Origin: Lysobacter gummosus
GTDB lineage: Bacteria; Pseudomonadota; Gammaproteobacteria; Xanthomonadales; Xanthomonadaceae
Reading direction: 5' to 3'
NCBI RefSeq assembly: GCF_001442805.1
Contig: NZ_CP011131.1
Location: 4,650,001-4,714,000 of the forward strand
Length of the DNA stretch: 64,000 nucleotides
Shown here: positions 26,989 through 36,100 of the stretch, piece by piece
Position numbering within the stretch: the first letter of the stretch is position 1
Layout: each line of letters begins with the position of its first letter
Position numbers and translations under genes: made by a program
The notes under the pieces: generated by a model
Databases searched by the model: none
What the model was told of the DNA's origin: nothing
The model's input: only the letters and a program-made list of their open reading frames with translations

Positions 26989-27875
26989 TTACGGACCTCT
27001 TCCAGCATGCGCTCGATGCCTTCATCGAGGCTGAAACGGGGACGCCAACCACACTCGCGTCCGATCCGCGAGCAGTCGGCGCGCACGTCGGGAATTTCGT
27101 TGGGGCGCACTTGCTGCAGATCCACCACTTCCTTGCGGATGCCGGCCTGGCGCATGGCCGATTCCAGCACGTCGCTGATCGAGTGGGACACGCCGCTGCC
27201 GACATTGTACAACCGGTAACCGGGCAGGCCGCGCGCGGCCAGCAGCGCATCGACCGCGTCGTCTACATAGAGATAGTCGCGGCGCGGCGCCAAGTCCATC
27301 AGCTCGATCCGCTCGACCGTCGGATCGATCACCTGCTCGACGATGCGCGGAATCAGGAAGCGGTTGCTCTGGCCCGGCCCATAGGTATTGAACAGGCGGA
27401 TCGCGGTGACGCCCATCGAATACATGTCGGCGTACCACTCGCAAGCCTGCTCGCCCATCCACTTGGAATAGGCATAGGGGTTGTTGGCATTGACCGGATG
27501 GGTTTCATCGATCGGCAGATGCTGCGGGACGCCGTAAATATACGCGCCGACGTAGGTCATCGCGCAGCCCGCGCGCCGGCACTGATCGAGCACGCGCACG
27601 GTTCCATGCGTGTTGACCAGATGGAAGCGCGCCGGATCCTGCCAGGAGTCGGGCACGCCGGTTTCCGCGGCGAGATGGAACACGTGCGTCGCGCCGTCCA
27701 ACGGCAGTTGGTCGTTGAGCAGATCGAAACCTTCGCCGCGCGACGGCGTGGCCACCTCGACACCGGCCGCTCGCAGGCGACCGACGAGATGGCGTCCCAG
27801 GAAGCCGCTGGCGCCAGTTACCACGACCCGATCGCCGACGGCCAATCCGCCCTGCTGTGGAGAGAAATCGCTCAT
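26985..27875 (-). CDS. NAD-dependent epimerase/dehydratase (extended SDR)
   Basis: 296-residue extended SDR with NAD-binding GASGFLG (21-27) and catalytic Tyr134-x-x-x-Lys138 in NPYAYSKW. Such enzymes epimerise, dehydrate or reduce nucleotide sugars. The gene overlaps the nucleotidyltransferase by 4 nt, so the two probably act in one pathway that makes and modifies an NDP-sugar. The exact substrate is unknown. Confidence 0.88.
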   Translation of the reverse strand: MSDFSPQQGGLAVGDRVVVTGASGFLGRHLVGRLRAAGVEVATPSRGEGFDLLNDQLPLDGATHVFHLAAETGVPDSWQDPARFHLVNTHGTVRVLDQCRRAGCAMTYVGAYIYGVPQHLPIDETHPVNANNPYAYSKWMGEQACEWYADMYSMGVTAIRLFNTYGPGQSNRFLIPRIVEQVIDPTVERIELMDLAPRRDYLYVDDAVDALLAARGLPGYRLYNVGSGVSHSISDVLESAMRQAGIRKEVVDLQQVRPNEIPDVRADCSRIGRECGWRPRFSLDEGIERMLEEVRK

Positions 27876-28582
27876 GCCAGTGCGAGTTTGGCCGACAGCG
27901 TCTGCCAGTCGTCCTGGGCCTGCTGATAGTCGTCGGGACGGCCGATGTCGAGCCAGTAGCCCTCGTGCGGCACCACGCGCACCGGCTTGTCGTCACGCAG
28001 ATAACCCAGCACCAGGTGATCGAAACCGAAGGCCTGGTTTTCCGGAATCACTTCCAGCACCCGGTTCGACACCGCATAAACACCCATGCTGACCAGGAAC
28101 GGGAAAGTCGGCTTTTCCTCGAAACCCACCAGGCGCATGTCGTCGTTGGTGTGCAGCACACCGTAATCGATACGTTGCTCGCGCTTGGCCGCGGAGATGC
28201 TGAACAGGCTCCGCGACTGCGCGTGCGCATCGAGGAACGCGCCGTAATCGATGTCGGTGAGAATGTCGCCGTTCATCACCAGAAAATTATCCGGCAGATC
28301 CGGGATCAACTTCAGCGGCCCCATCGTGCTCAGCGGCATGTGCTCCAGCGAGTAGTCGATGGTCAACCCCCACTTCTCGCCATTGCCGAAGAAGGCCTTG
28401 AACAAGTCGGCCTGGTGGTTGACCGCCAGCGTGATGTGATCGAAACCGTTCTGACGCAACTGGCGCACGATGATCTCGAGGATCGGATAGTCGCCGACCG
28501 GCATCAGCGGTTTGGGCAGCGCGAGGGTATAGGGACGCAGTCGCGTGCCTTTTCCACCCGCCAGGATTACAGCTCGTTTCAT
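27872..28582 (-). CDS. Sugar-1-phosphate nucleotidyltransferase
   Basis: 236-residue nucleotidyltransferase with the signature GGKGTRLRPYT (9-19), PKPLMPVG and the metal-site NGDIL. It activates a sugar-1-phosphate to an NDP-sugar. Length and motif place it among RmlA/GDP-mannose pyrophosphorylase-like single-domain enzymes, distinct from the two-domain XanB. The substrate is unknown; its epimerase partner is encoded directly downstream. Confidence 0.9.
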   Translation of the reverse strand: MKRAVILAGGKGTRLRPYTLALPKPLMPVGDYPILEIIVRQLRQNGFDHITLAVNHQADLFKAFFGNGEKWGLTIDYSLEHMPLSTMGPLKLIPDLPDNFLVMNGDILTDIDYGAFLDAHAQSRSLFSISAAKREQRIDYGVLHTNDDMRLVGFEEKPTFPFLVSMGVYAVSNRVLEVIPENQAFGFDHLVLGYLRDDKPVRVVPHEGYWLDIGRPDDYQQAQDDWQTLSAKLALA

Positions 28583-28604
28583 GGTTATCGCCTGCTTTTC
28601 TTGA

Positions 28605-31436
28605 TTATTGGGTGGAACGGCCCCGGGCCGACTTGCGCCACGCGCCCAGCGCCAGGAGCAAACAGCCGGCGATCGCGATCAACGCGATCAACAGGCCGAT
28701 CCGATAGCGCTTGGGTGTGTAAGTCAGCTCGAGCGTATGTTCGCCGGTCGGCACCGGCACGGCCATGATCAGGCCGTCGGCCGCGAACACCGGCGCCTTT
28801 TTCCCATCGACGCGGGCGCGCCAGTCGCGGTGATAGCTTTCGCTGATCATCGCCAGCGCAGCGCCGTCGCCGCTCACGCGCAGTTTCCAGTAACCGTCGT
28901 GCTTGTCCAGTACCGTGACCTGGGGCGCGCTGCGGCAGTCCGTGCGCGCCCTGCCGTCCTCGTGCTCCAGCAGCGCTTCGGCGAACGGATCGAACTTGCG
29001 GCCGTCGCCGAGTTGGCGCGAACCCAGCGCTTCGGCGATCTGATCCGGCGTGGCCACGCGCGCCGAACACACGCCCCAGACCATGCCGCGGTAGCCGTTG
29101 CGTTCGGACACGACGGGCAAGCCTTCGACCTGCCAGCGCCGCGTCAGCGCCCGCGCGGAAGCCTCCGCGTCGGCATCGATGCGCAAGGGCCGCGGCTGCG
29201 CGCCCTCGTCCTCGACCAGCGCCAGCGTGCGCACGCGCAAGGTGGCGCCTTCGATCGCCTCCATCTCGACTTCGATAGTTCGCGGCGGTTTGGTTCCGGC
29301 CTGCGTCCGTACCGGCAGATCGGCCTGGAACCACAGCCCCTGGAAGTCGCCGGCGGGATAAGTCTCAAATACGGCCGGGCGGGTGTGCTTGATGGTGGCG
29401 GCGACGTCGGGTCGGTCGTAGGCCCATTCGGCCGTTTCCTCGCCCACATCGATGGTGTACTCGCCCGCATTCGCGCCATCGGCGTCGAACAAGCGCATCC
29501 GCGCCAGCGTCGTGCCGGTGCTTATCGTTGCCGAGCAGGCCGAATTGGAGATCACGCGAATGGCCGAAACCCTCGCGCCTTGCGGCACGACCGCGCGCAC
29601 CTTGCGTCGAATCGGCGTCGGCGCGCCGCAACCCGAGCCGAGCAGTTCGGGCGCCAGGGTCCCGCCCTCGCCGGCGATCCAGCGGATCGCCAGCACGTCC
29701 ATGATCGGCGCGTTGGGATCGGTGATCGGGAACCGGCCGACCGAATCGGCGCGCGTGTACTGCGAATAGCGCGCCGACATCAGCGGGCCGTAACCGACCA
29801 CGCTGGGAATGCGGAAGCGCACGTTGATGTTCGGACGCAACGGGTGGTAAGGCATTTCGGCCGAATCCACCGGCAGCAGGCGGCCGTCGCCCTGGGCCAG
29901 GCGTTCGACCACTTGCGCCGCCTTCCGACTCAAGTCGCGCTGTTCCATCTTGGGCGAAGCGAAGTAACGCCATTGCTCGAACCAGCCGAAACTGCCCAGA
30001 TCGACCGCTACCAGCAGCACGCATGCGACCGCGACGAACCGCGAGCGCTTCAGCGCCAGCGCCAGCAGACCGATCAGCGACAACCCCATGAACAACAGCG
30101 CGCTCCAGAACGCCGGCCTCGGCCACAGTCGGGCATCGGCGGCATCGGCCAAGCCATGCGGCGGCGTCGGATCGAGCGCTACCGAAGCGATCGCGATCGA
30201 CAGCAGCACGAGCGAGGCGCCGGCCAGCGCATACAGGCGCCGCCGCGGCAACGGCGCGCGCAGTAGCGCAGAGAACCCGTACGCGCTCAGCACTCCCAGC
30301 GCGATGATGGTTACCAGGCCGAAGCGTCCCTGCGCGCGGAACTTGCCGAGCACCGGCAGTTCGTACACCCAATGTCCCAGTGGCGTGGAGATCCCCAGCG
30401 ACAGCAGCAAGCCGACGACTGCGGCCGCGGCCCAGAACCACTGCGAGCGATCGCGCCGCCAACCCAACAGCGCGGCCAAGCCGAGCAGTCCGGGCAAGAT
30501 GCCGACGTAGATCGCGATCTCGGTGAGGTTCCACAAACCCGAGTACCCGCCGAACGGGCTGGGGGCGTAAGTGCCGTAGAGATTCGGGAAAGCGAGCAGC
30601 CGCAACGTGCCGGGGGTCAACGAATAGGAACCGAAATCCTCGATCGTCCAGCCCGAGCGAACTCCGTCCGATACCGCCTGGGTGACCGGCAGCAAGGCCG
30701 GCGCCGCCAGCATCAGCCCCAGCGCGAACAGGGCGAAGACACGCAGCAACATCGCCCAGGCCTCGCCTGCGCCGCGCGTCCGGGCCACGTAGCCGATCTC
30801 ATGCAGGCCATAGCACCCCGACAGCAGCAGACCGATGATCGACACCTGCGGATGGCCGGCATAGACCGACAAGGCGACCGCCATAGCGCCGGCGATCACG
30901 GGCCAGACGCTGCGCATGCCGCGCAGGCAGGCGATGGCCCAAAGGATGAAGGGAATCCAGGCGGCGACGTGGATGATGCTCAAATGGCCCAGGTGGCCCG
31001 TCATGAAACCGCTGCCGGAGACCACGATCGCGGCGAAGAAGGCGCCGATGCGCGAGCCGGTCAGTTTCAGGCTCAAGCCGAACATGCCCAGCGCGCTGAC
31101 CACGTAGGCCGACAGCACGAGGGTATTGAAATCCGGGCTGATCCAGCGCAACAGATACAGACTCTGCGCCTGGATGTCCGTCACCACCGGATAGCCGGAC
31201 AAAATCATGCTGTTCCAGACGCGGCCGATCGGAAGATCGAAGAACGCCAGGTAGTAGACGATGCCATCGCCTGGACCGAGCACGCTGCCGCCGAACAGCA
31301 CCGGCGAAAAATACGCGACGTAGAAGCCGACGAACACGGCGGCCAGAGCCAGCCACCAAGTCAGCAATTGCGATCGCGAGAGCCGCGCCCGGCCTTCGGC
31401 GGAACCGACGGTCATTGATTTATCCGATGAGTGCAT
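28605..31436 (-). CDS. YfhO-like large membrane protein (putative GT-C enzyme)
   Basis: 943-residue protein with about twelve transmembrane segments in residues 25-480 and a long soluble C-terminal region ending in one more helix near 912-932. GPGDGIVYYLAF in the first loop carries the acidic residue typical of GT-C enzymes. YfhO proteins are linked to glycosylation of cell-surface polymers with polyprenyl-phosphate sugars. A second Met at 31415 is an alternative start, since neither has a strong ribosome binding site. The 140-nt gap upstream shows nothing recognisable. Confidence 0.8.
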   Translation of the reverse strand: MHSSDKSMTVGSAEGRARLSRSQLLTWWLALAAVFVGFYVAYFSPVLFGGSVLGPGDGIVYYLAFFDLPIGRVWNSMILSGYPVVTDIQAQSLYLLRWISPDFNTLVLSAYVVSALGMFGLSLKLTGSRIGAFFAAIVVSGSGFMTGHLGHLSIIHVAAWIPFILWAIACLRGMRSVWPVIAGAMAVALSVYAGHPQVSIIGLLLSGCYGLHEIGYVARTRGAGEAWAMLLRVFALFALGLMLAAPALLPVTQAVSDGVRSGWTIEDFGSYSLTPGTLRLLAFPNLYGTYAPSPFGGYSGLWNLTEIAIYVGILPGLLGLAALLGWRRDRSQWFWAAAAVVGLLLSLGISTPLGHWVYELPVLGKFRAQGRFGLVTIIALGVLSAYGFSALLRAPLPRRRLYALAGASLVLLSIAIASVALDPTPPHGLADAADARLWPRPAFWSALLFMGLSLIGLLALALKRSRFVAVACVLLVAVDLGSFGWFEQWRYFASPKMEQRDLSRKAAQVVERLAQGDGRLLPVDSAEMPYHPLRPNINVRFRIPSVVGYGPLMSARYSQYTRADSVGRFPITDPNAPIMDVLAIRWIAGEGGTLAPELLGSGCGAPTPIRRKVRAVVPQGARVSAIRVISNSACSATISTGTTLARMRLFDADGANAGEYTIDVGEETAEWAYDRPDVAATIKHTRPAVFETYPAGDFQGLWFQADLPVRTQAGTKPPRTIEVEMEAIEGATLRVRTLALVEDEGAQPRPLRIDADAEASARALTRRWQVEGLPVVSERNGYRGMVWGVCSARVATPDQIAEALGSRQLGDGRKFDPFAEALLEHEDGRARTDCRSAPQVTVLDKHDGYWKLRVSGDGAALAMISESYHRDWRARVDGKKAPVFAADGLIMAVPVPTGEHTLELTYTPKRYRIGLLIALIAIAGCLLLALGAWRKSARGRSTQ

Positions 31437-31576
31437 CTGTTGTGATTTCTGCTCGTTTCGCCGCTTCGTTCGCCGACATCAAAGTTTCGCAATAGCCGGA
31501 GGACGACGATTCCCGTGGAGCCAACCACCGATCGAATCTCCCCCCTTTCTCAGCCGAACAGGCGCCAGCGCTTTGG

Positions 31577-33175
31577 CTACGCCTCGGCTGCCGGCGGGGC
31601 CTGGCCCGGAGCCTTCTTTCTGAACACCTTGACCATGCCGCGCAACAGCAGCTCCTCGCGGCTGTAGCCCAGCGACAGGCAGCGCTGGAAATTCTCGTGC
31701 GATTCGCTGCCGGGCACGACGCAACCGCTCCATTCGCCCTCGTGCAGATACTCCACCTCGTCGCGGAACGAGGCGAACAATTCGCGGTAGAAGGAAAGAC
31801 GGCGCCGATTCATGGCATTCACGTACTCCTGCCCTTCTTCGTCCGAGCCGCCCGCCTGCTTCATCATCTCCACGAACTGCCCGTCGTCGCTGATCAGGTG
31901 CTGCCAGGGCCGGGGAACGCGATGCTGGAAGTGGCTGCCGAAATCGCAGGTCCAGATCGGGTCGAAGGTGATGTAGGCCATACCGCCGGGCTTGAGCACT
32001 CGCACGATCTCGCGCAGGGCCGCAGCCGGATCGGGAATGTGCTCGAAGGCGTTGAAAGAGAACACCACGTCGAACAGATCGTCGCGATAGATCGTGCTCA
32101 TCGCGTCGACGGCGTGGAACTCGAAGCGTTCGACCGGGAAATCGTGGCCGTGGCGCAGGACCTTCTCTTTCACCAGCTTCACCAGTTCACCGCCGAAGCG
32201 CGCGTTCTGATCGAAGTAATCGGTGCAATAGATCCGCCTCACATCATTGGCCAACAACGCACTATGGCCGCCGGCACCGCCGCCCACGTCCAGCGCCAAT
32301 CCGTCGCCAGGAAGCGATACGCCAAGCGATGCAAGCAATTGCCGCATGCGCTCGACATCGGCCAAGTGCTCGGCGACGTCCGCGGCTTCGGAATAGCCTG
32401 CGCTGGCGGCCTCGGGTTGAGGTTGCAGATCCGGCATCTGGTTATCCGTTGCGATCACTGCTGGTTTCTCCGCGGGCAGATAGAACGTATTGGTCGTCGC
32501 GCCATGAAACGGGTTCATCGCGCCGTCGTCCCAGCGGAACGGCCGGTAGCCGAGTTCGCTCAGCAACTCGGTCACGTTGTGCCAATCGCTGTTCTCCACC
32601 AATAGCACCGGCTGGAACTCGACGATGGTCCGCAGCAGCCCGCGGATCGCCGAGGCCTCGAAACCTTCGACATCCACCTTGATCAGGTCGGGGCGCAGCG
32701 CGCAATCGTCGCCGCGCTCGACCGGCACACGCATCTGCAACAGCTCCGGCGCCTGGCCACCGCGCGCGAGATACTTTTCACGCACCCACGGCTTGTCGAA
32801 CTGGCTCGGGTCGAAAGTGGATTCCTCGAGGAATACCTGGCCGCCCGAGGAAGGGACATGCAGGATCAGCTCTCCAGCCTGCGTACCCAATGCCGACCGA
32901 TGCACATGCACCGCCCCGCCGGATTCCTGCGCGATCCGCTCCAGCCCCGGCCACAGCTTCGGGTTGGCCTCGAAGGAGTGGATTTCCACGGCCTCGCCGA
33001 GGACCGCCCTGACCGAGGCGATGGTCTGCCCGCCGTTGGCGCCGACGTCCAGCACAGTGCGGATCGGCCGCACGTGATGGTCGATCCAGGCCAGCGCCTG
33101 GAAGTCAGGGTCGTGCACCTCCTTGTTCCGAAGCTGATGAATCACCCTTCCGTGCAATGCCTCGATTTCGCTCAC
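31577..33175 (-). CDS. Fused FkbM-type and class I SAM methyltransferases
   Basis: 532-residue protein with two methyltransferase domains. Residues 1-235 are FkbM-like, with VLDVGANGG (41-49) and IKVDVEGFE (165-173). Residues about 262-520 are a second class I domain with LALDVGGGAGGHS (293-305) and FSFNAFEHIPDP. Two fused O-methyltransferases could methylate two positions or two sugars of the glycan. The start is GTG at 33175 behind a G-rich ribosome binding site, and the first 71 nt overlap the upstream glycosyltransferase gene. Confidence 0.85.
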   Translation of the reverse strand: MSEIEALHGRVIHQLRNKEVHDPDFQALAWIDHHVRPIRTVLDVGANGGQTIASVRAVLGEAVEIHSFEANPKLWPGLERIAQESGGAVHVHRSALGTQAGELILHVPSSGGQVFLEESTFDPSQFDKPWVREKYLARGGQAPELLQMRVPVERGDDCALRPDLIKVDVEGFEASAIRGLLRTIVEFQPVLLVENSDWHNVTELLSELGYRPFRWDDGAMNPFHGATTNTFYLPAEKPAVIATDNQMPDLQPQPEAASAGYSEAADVAEHLADVERMRQLLASLGVSLPGDGLALDVGGGAGGHSALLANDVRRIYCTDYFDQNARFGGELVKLVKEKVLRHGHDFPVERFEFHAVDAMSTIYRDDLFDVVFSFNAFEHIPDPAAALREIVRVLKPGGMAYITFDPIWTCDFGSHFQHRVPRPWQHLISDDGQFVEMMKQAGGSDEEGQEYVNAMNRRRLSFYRELFASFRDEVEYLHEGEWSGCVVPGSESHENFQRCLSLGYSREELLLRGMVKVFRKKAPGQAPPAAEA

Positions 33176-36100
33176 TTGCCACCCCCAAGATGATCTGCCG
33201 CAGATGGTCCGCCAAAGCCGCCCAACTGTATCCCTGTGCCGTGTCGATTCCTGCCGTGCCGTGGCGATCGGCGAGAGCCCGGTCGCCGAGGTAGCGCTCG
33301 ATCGCGGCGGCCACGTCGTCGAGGTTGTCGGCGAGATAACCGTTCTCGCCGTCGCGCACCAACTCGGTGAAAGCCACGGTCGAGCTGCGCGCGATCACCG
33401 GGCGTTTCGCCATCCACGACTCAAGCAAAACGATTCCGAAACTCTCGCTTTCGCTCATGTTCGCCAGACACAGCGAATCGGCCAGCGCTCCGATCACCAC
33501 CTCCCGCGGCTGCGCACCGTAGTAGTGAACACCCGCGCCCTGCAGGGGCAGGCCGTCGTCGTCGGGTCCGATCAGCACCACGTCCAGATCGTGCCCGGAA
33601 TCGCGGAGTTTTCCGCAGGCCTGCACGATCATCCGATAATTCTTCGCTCCGGTCTTGCGCCCCAATACCAATACGAAGGGCCGCTCGCCACGATGCAGGC
33701 TGCGGAAGGCCTCGCGACCACGGGCGATCGACTCGGCGGAAAAGTCCTCGGCATGGAAGCCGCCACCGGCGGCCGTCACTGCGTTGGCGCCAACCCGGTC
33801 GAAGAACGCGCGCTTGCTGGCGACCGGGAAAGCGATGACCGCCTCGGCCTGCGCGAACGCATCGTAGAACTCGCGCCAGTGGTAATAGCGATCTTCCATG
33901 TGGAAGTGCGGCAACACTATCGATGCCAGCCCGTTGGTGGCAGCGACCCGCACGCCCAGAACCGAACTGGCGAACGGAACGCCCTGAGCCAGGATCACAT
34001 CGTAATTGGCGGCATTGCGATCGAGCCAGTGCTCCATCGCGCGGCTGTGCGGTCCGCGGATCCGGCAGAAGCGGCGATCGATGTCTCGCGGGCGACGTTT
34101 GGCCGTATCGACCAGCTCGCCGACCCATCGCTCCGGCAATTTGCGCCGGCCGCGCTCCTCCATCCCTTCTCGCAAATCGACCTGGACGCTGCCATCGGGC
34201 CCGACGAGCTCGATCGAGGAGACGAGGTAGGCGAGCTCGCGCGCGTCCTCGCGGCTATCCATAACGGTCGAAGCGTGCAGTTCCAACAGCTCGCCTGCCG
34301 CGGGCAACCGCTGCTGGAACGAAAACTTGCCCGACAGGCTCTTGGCCTCCGCGTCGACGCCGCCGACGCGGATCGACACACGCACCGGCTGTAAAGCCAG
34401 ACCGGCGATCTTGACCGATTCGGTTCCCTGCGGCAGCTTTACTTGAGCCACTCGCCCAGCCCAGCGCACGATCCGGCCGTCGCTGTTCTCGGGATAGTTC
34501 CATCCGCCCAGCAGTCCGACGCCCAGCTCTTCGGCAAGATTGCGGCCGATCTCCAGCGATTCATGCATCCAGGTCCTTTGCAGAATTGTCGCTTCGTCGA
34601 AACGGTCCTGCACGGGCGAATCGGGCGGAAACAGATGCACCCTTCCCCTCATCGCCGGTACGCCGTCGCGCGCCGAGGGCGGCTCGTAGTCGGCGGAAAA
34701 GTGCAAGCGATCGTGGATCGCACCCACGGCCGGGGCTACCACGTCGATACGCAGGTCATCGTTCTTGTCCAGCTCACGCAGGACGTTGAGCAGATAGACC
34801 TCAGCGCCGCCACGCGCTGGCTCTCCGAACCTATAGGTCAGCACCAGTACGCGGCACGGACCTTCGTGACCGATCAGCCGATTCAGCTCTCGGCGCATGC
34901 GCCCGCCTAACACCCGCCAGTCCAGGTGTGAGGCGACGTAGTCCATCGCTTCTGCGGACATGCGTTCGCGCAACGACGTGTCGCCGAGCAGCTTCGGAAT
35001 CCATTCGGCCATCGCCTCCGGCGCGGCCTCGATGTAATGCGTGTCCGGATACAAGCCCGGGAAGCCGCGAACGCCAACGGGCGAGGTCAGCAATGGCAGG
35101 CCGGCGGCGAGGAAGTCCGGCACCTTGAGGCTGGATCCACCGCCTTCGAACAAGGGATTCACCGCGATATCGGTGATCGCGAACAGCGCATCCTTGTCCA
35201 CCGGATCGAGGAAGCCGAGCAAAGCGACGTTGGACGGCAGCGCAGCGACGTCGAGCGCTTCGCACACCGAACCGACCAGGGCGAACCCGACTTGCGGGCA
35301 ACGCGGCGCCAGTTGTTCGACGATGAACTGCGCCGCATGCACGTTCGGCGGATGCGCGCTGCCGACGAACACGGCCAGAGGCGCCTTGTCCTGAGCGCCG
35401 GTCGGCGACAGCGCCTCGCGGCGGATCGTGGGCATGCGCACGCCGTTTTCGATCGTCAGCACGTCGGCGACGCCGTAACGCTCGCGAAACCGCTCCGTAT
35501 CGGCGTCGGATACGCAGAAGACCGCATCCGCGCGCGTTGCCACCTCGCGCTCCAGCCGTTCCACCAATTCGATCCATGCCGCGCCATCGTTGCGCGCGGT
35601 CAACAAGTCGCGCTTGAGCTCGGCCTCGACGTTCTGCGAAGAATGCACGACCGGCACGCCGGGCGGCACCAGCGTCAGCAACGGTGCCATGAAGCACTGC
35701 TCGAAGCTCACCAGCGAGGCGGAACCCGCTTCCTCGCGGAATGCAGCGACCAGCGCGTCGTTATTCATGCAGTGCTTGGCTGCGACCAAGTCGGCCACCG
35801 ACACGCTGTTGCCCTTCAGCGATTCTATGTTCTCGCGACGATGAGCCGCGGTCTTCGGCACCGAACGTTGGATCACGCCCGGGGCGATCGCACGACGCTC
35901 CTCGGTCTGACCGTCGTTGTAGCAAAGCAAGGTCACATCGAATTCGCGCCCGACTTCGGTCAGCAGTTCCTTGATCCTGACCTGTCCGCCGCCGGCGGCG
36001 CGATGCACTTCGTAGTCGCACACCGCCAGGATCCGTTTACGGGCCGTACCGGCGGCCAGGGCCGTCAGCACGTTCTCGATCGCGGGAACGACTCCGGCGG

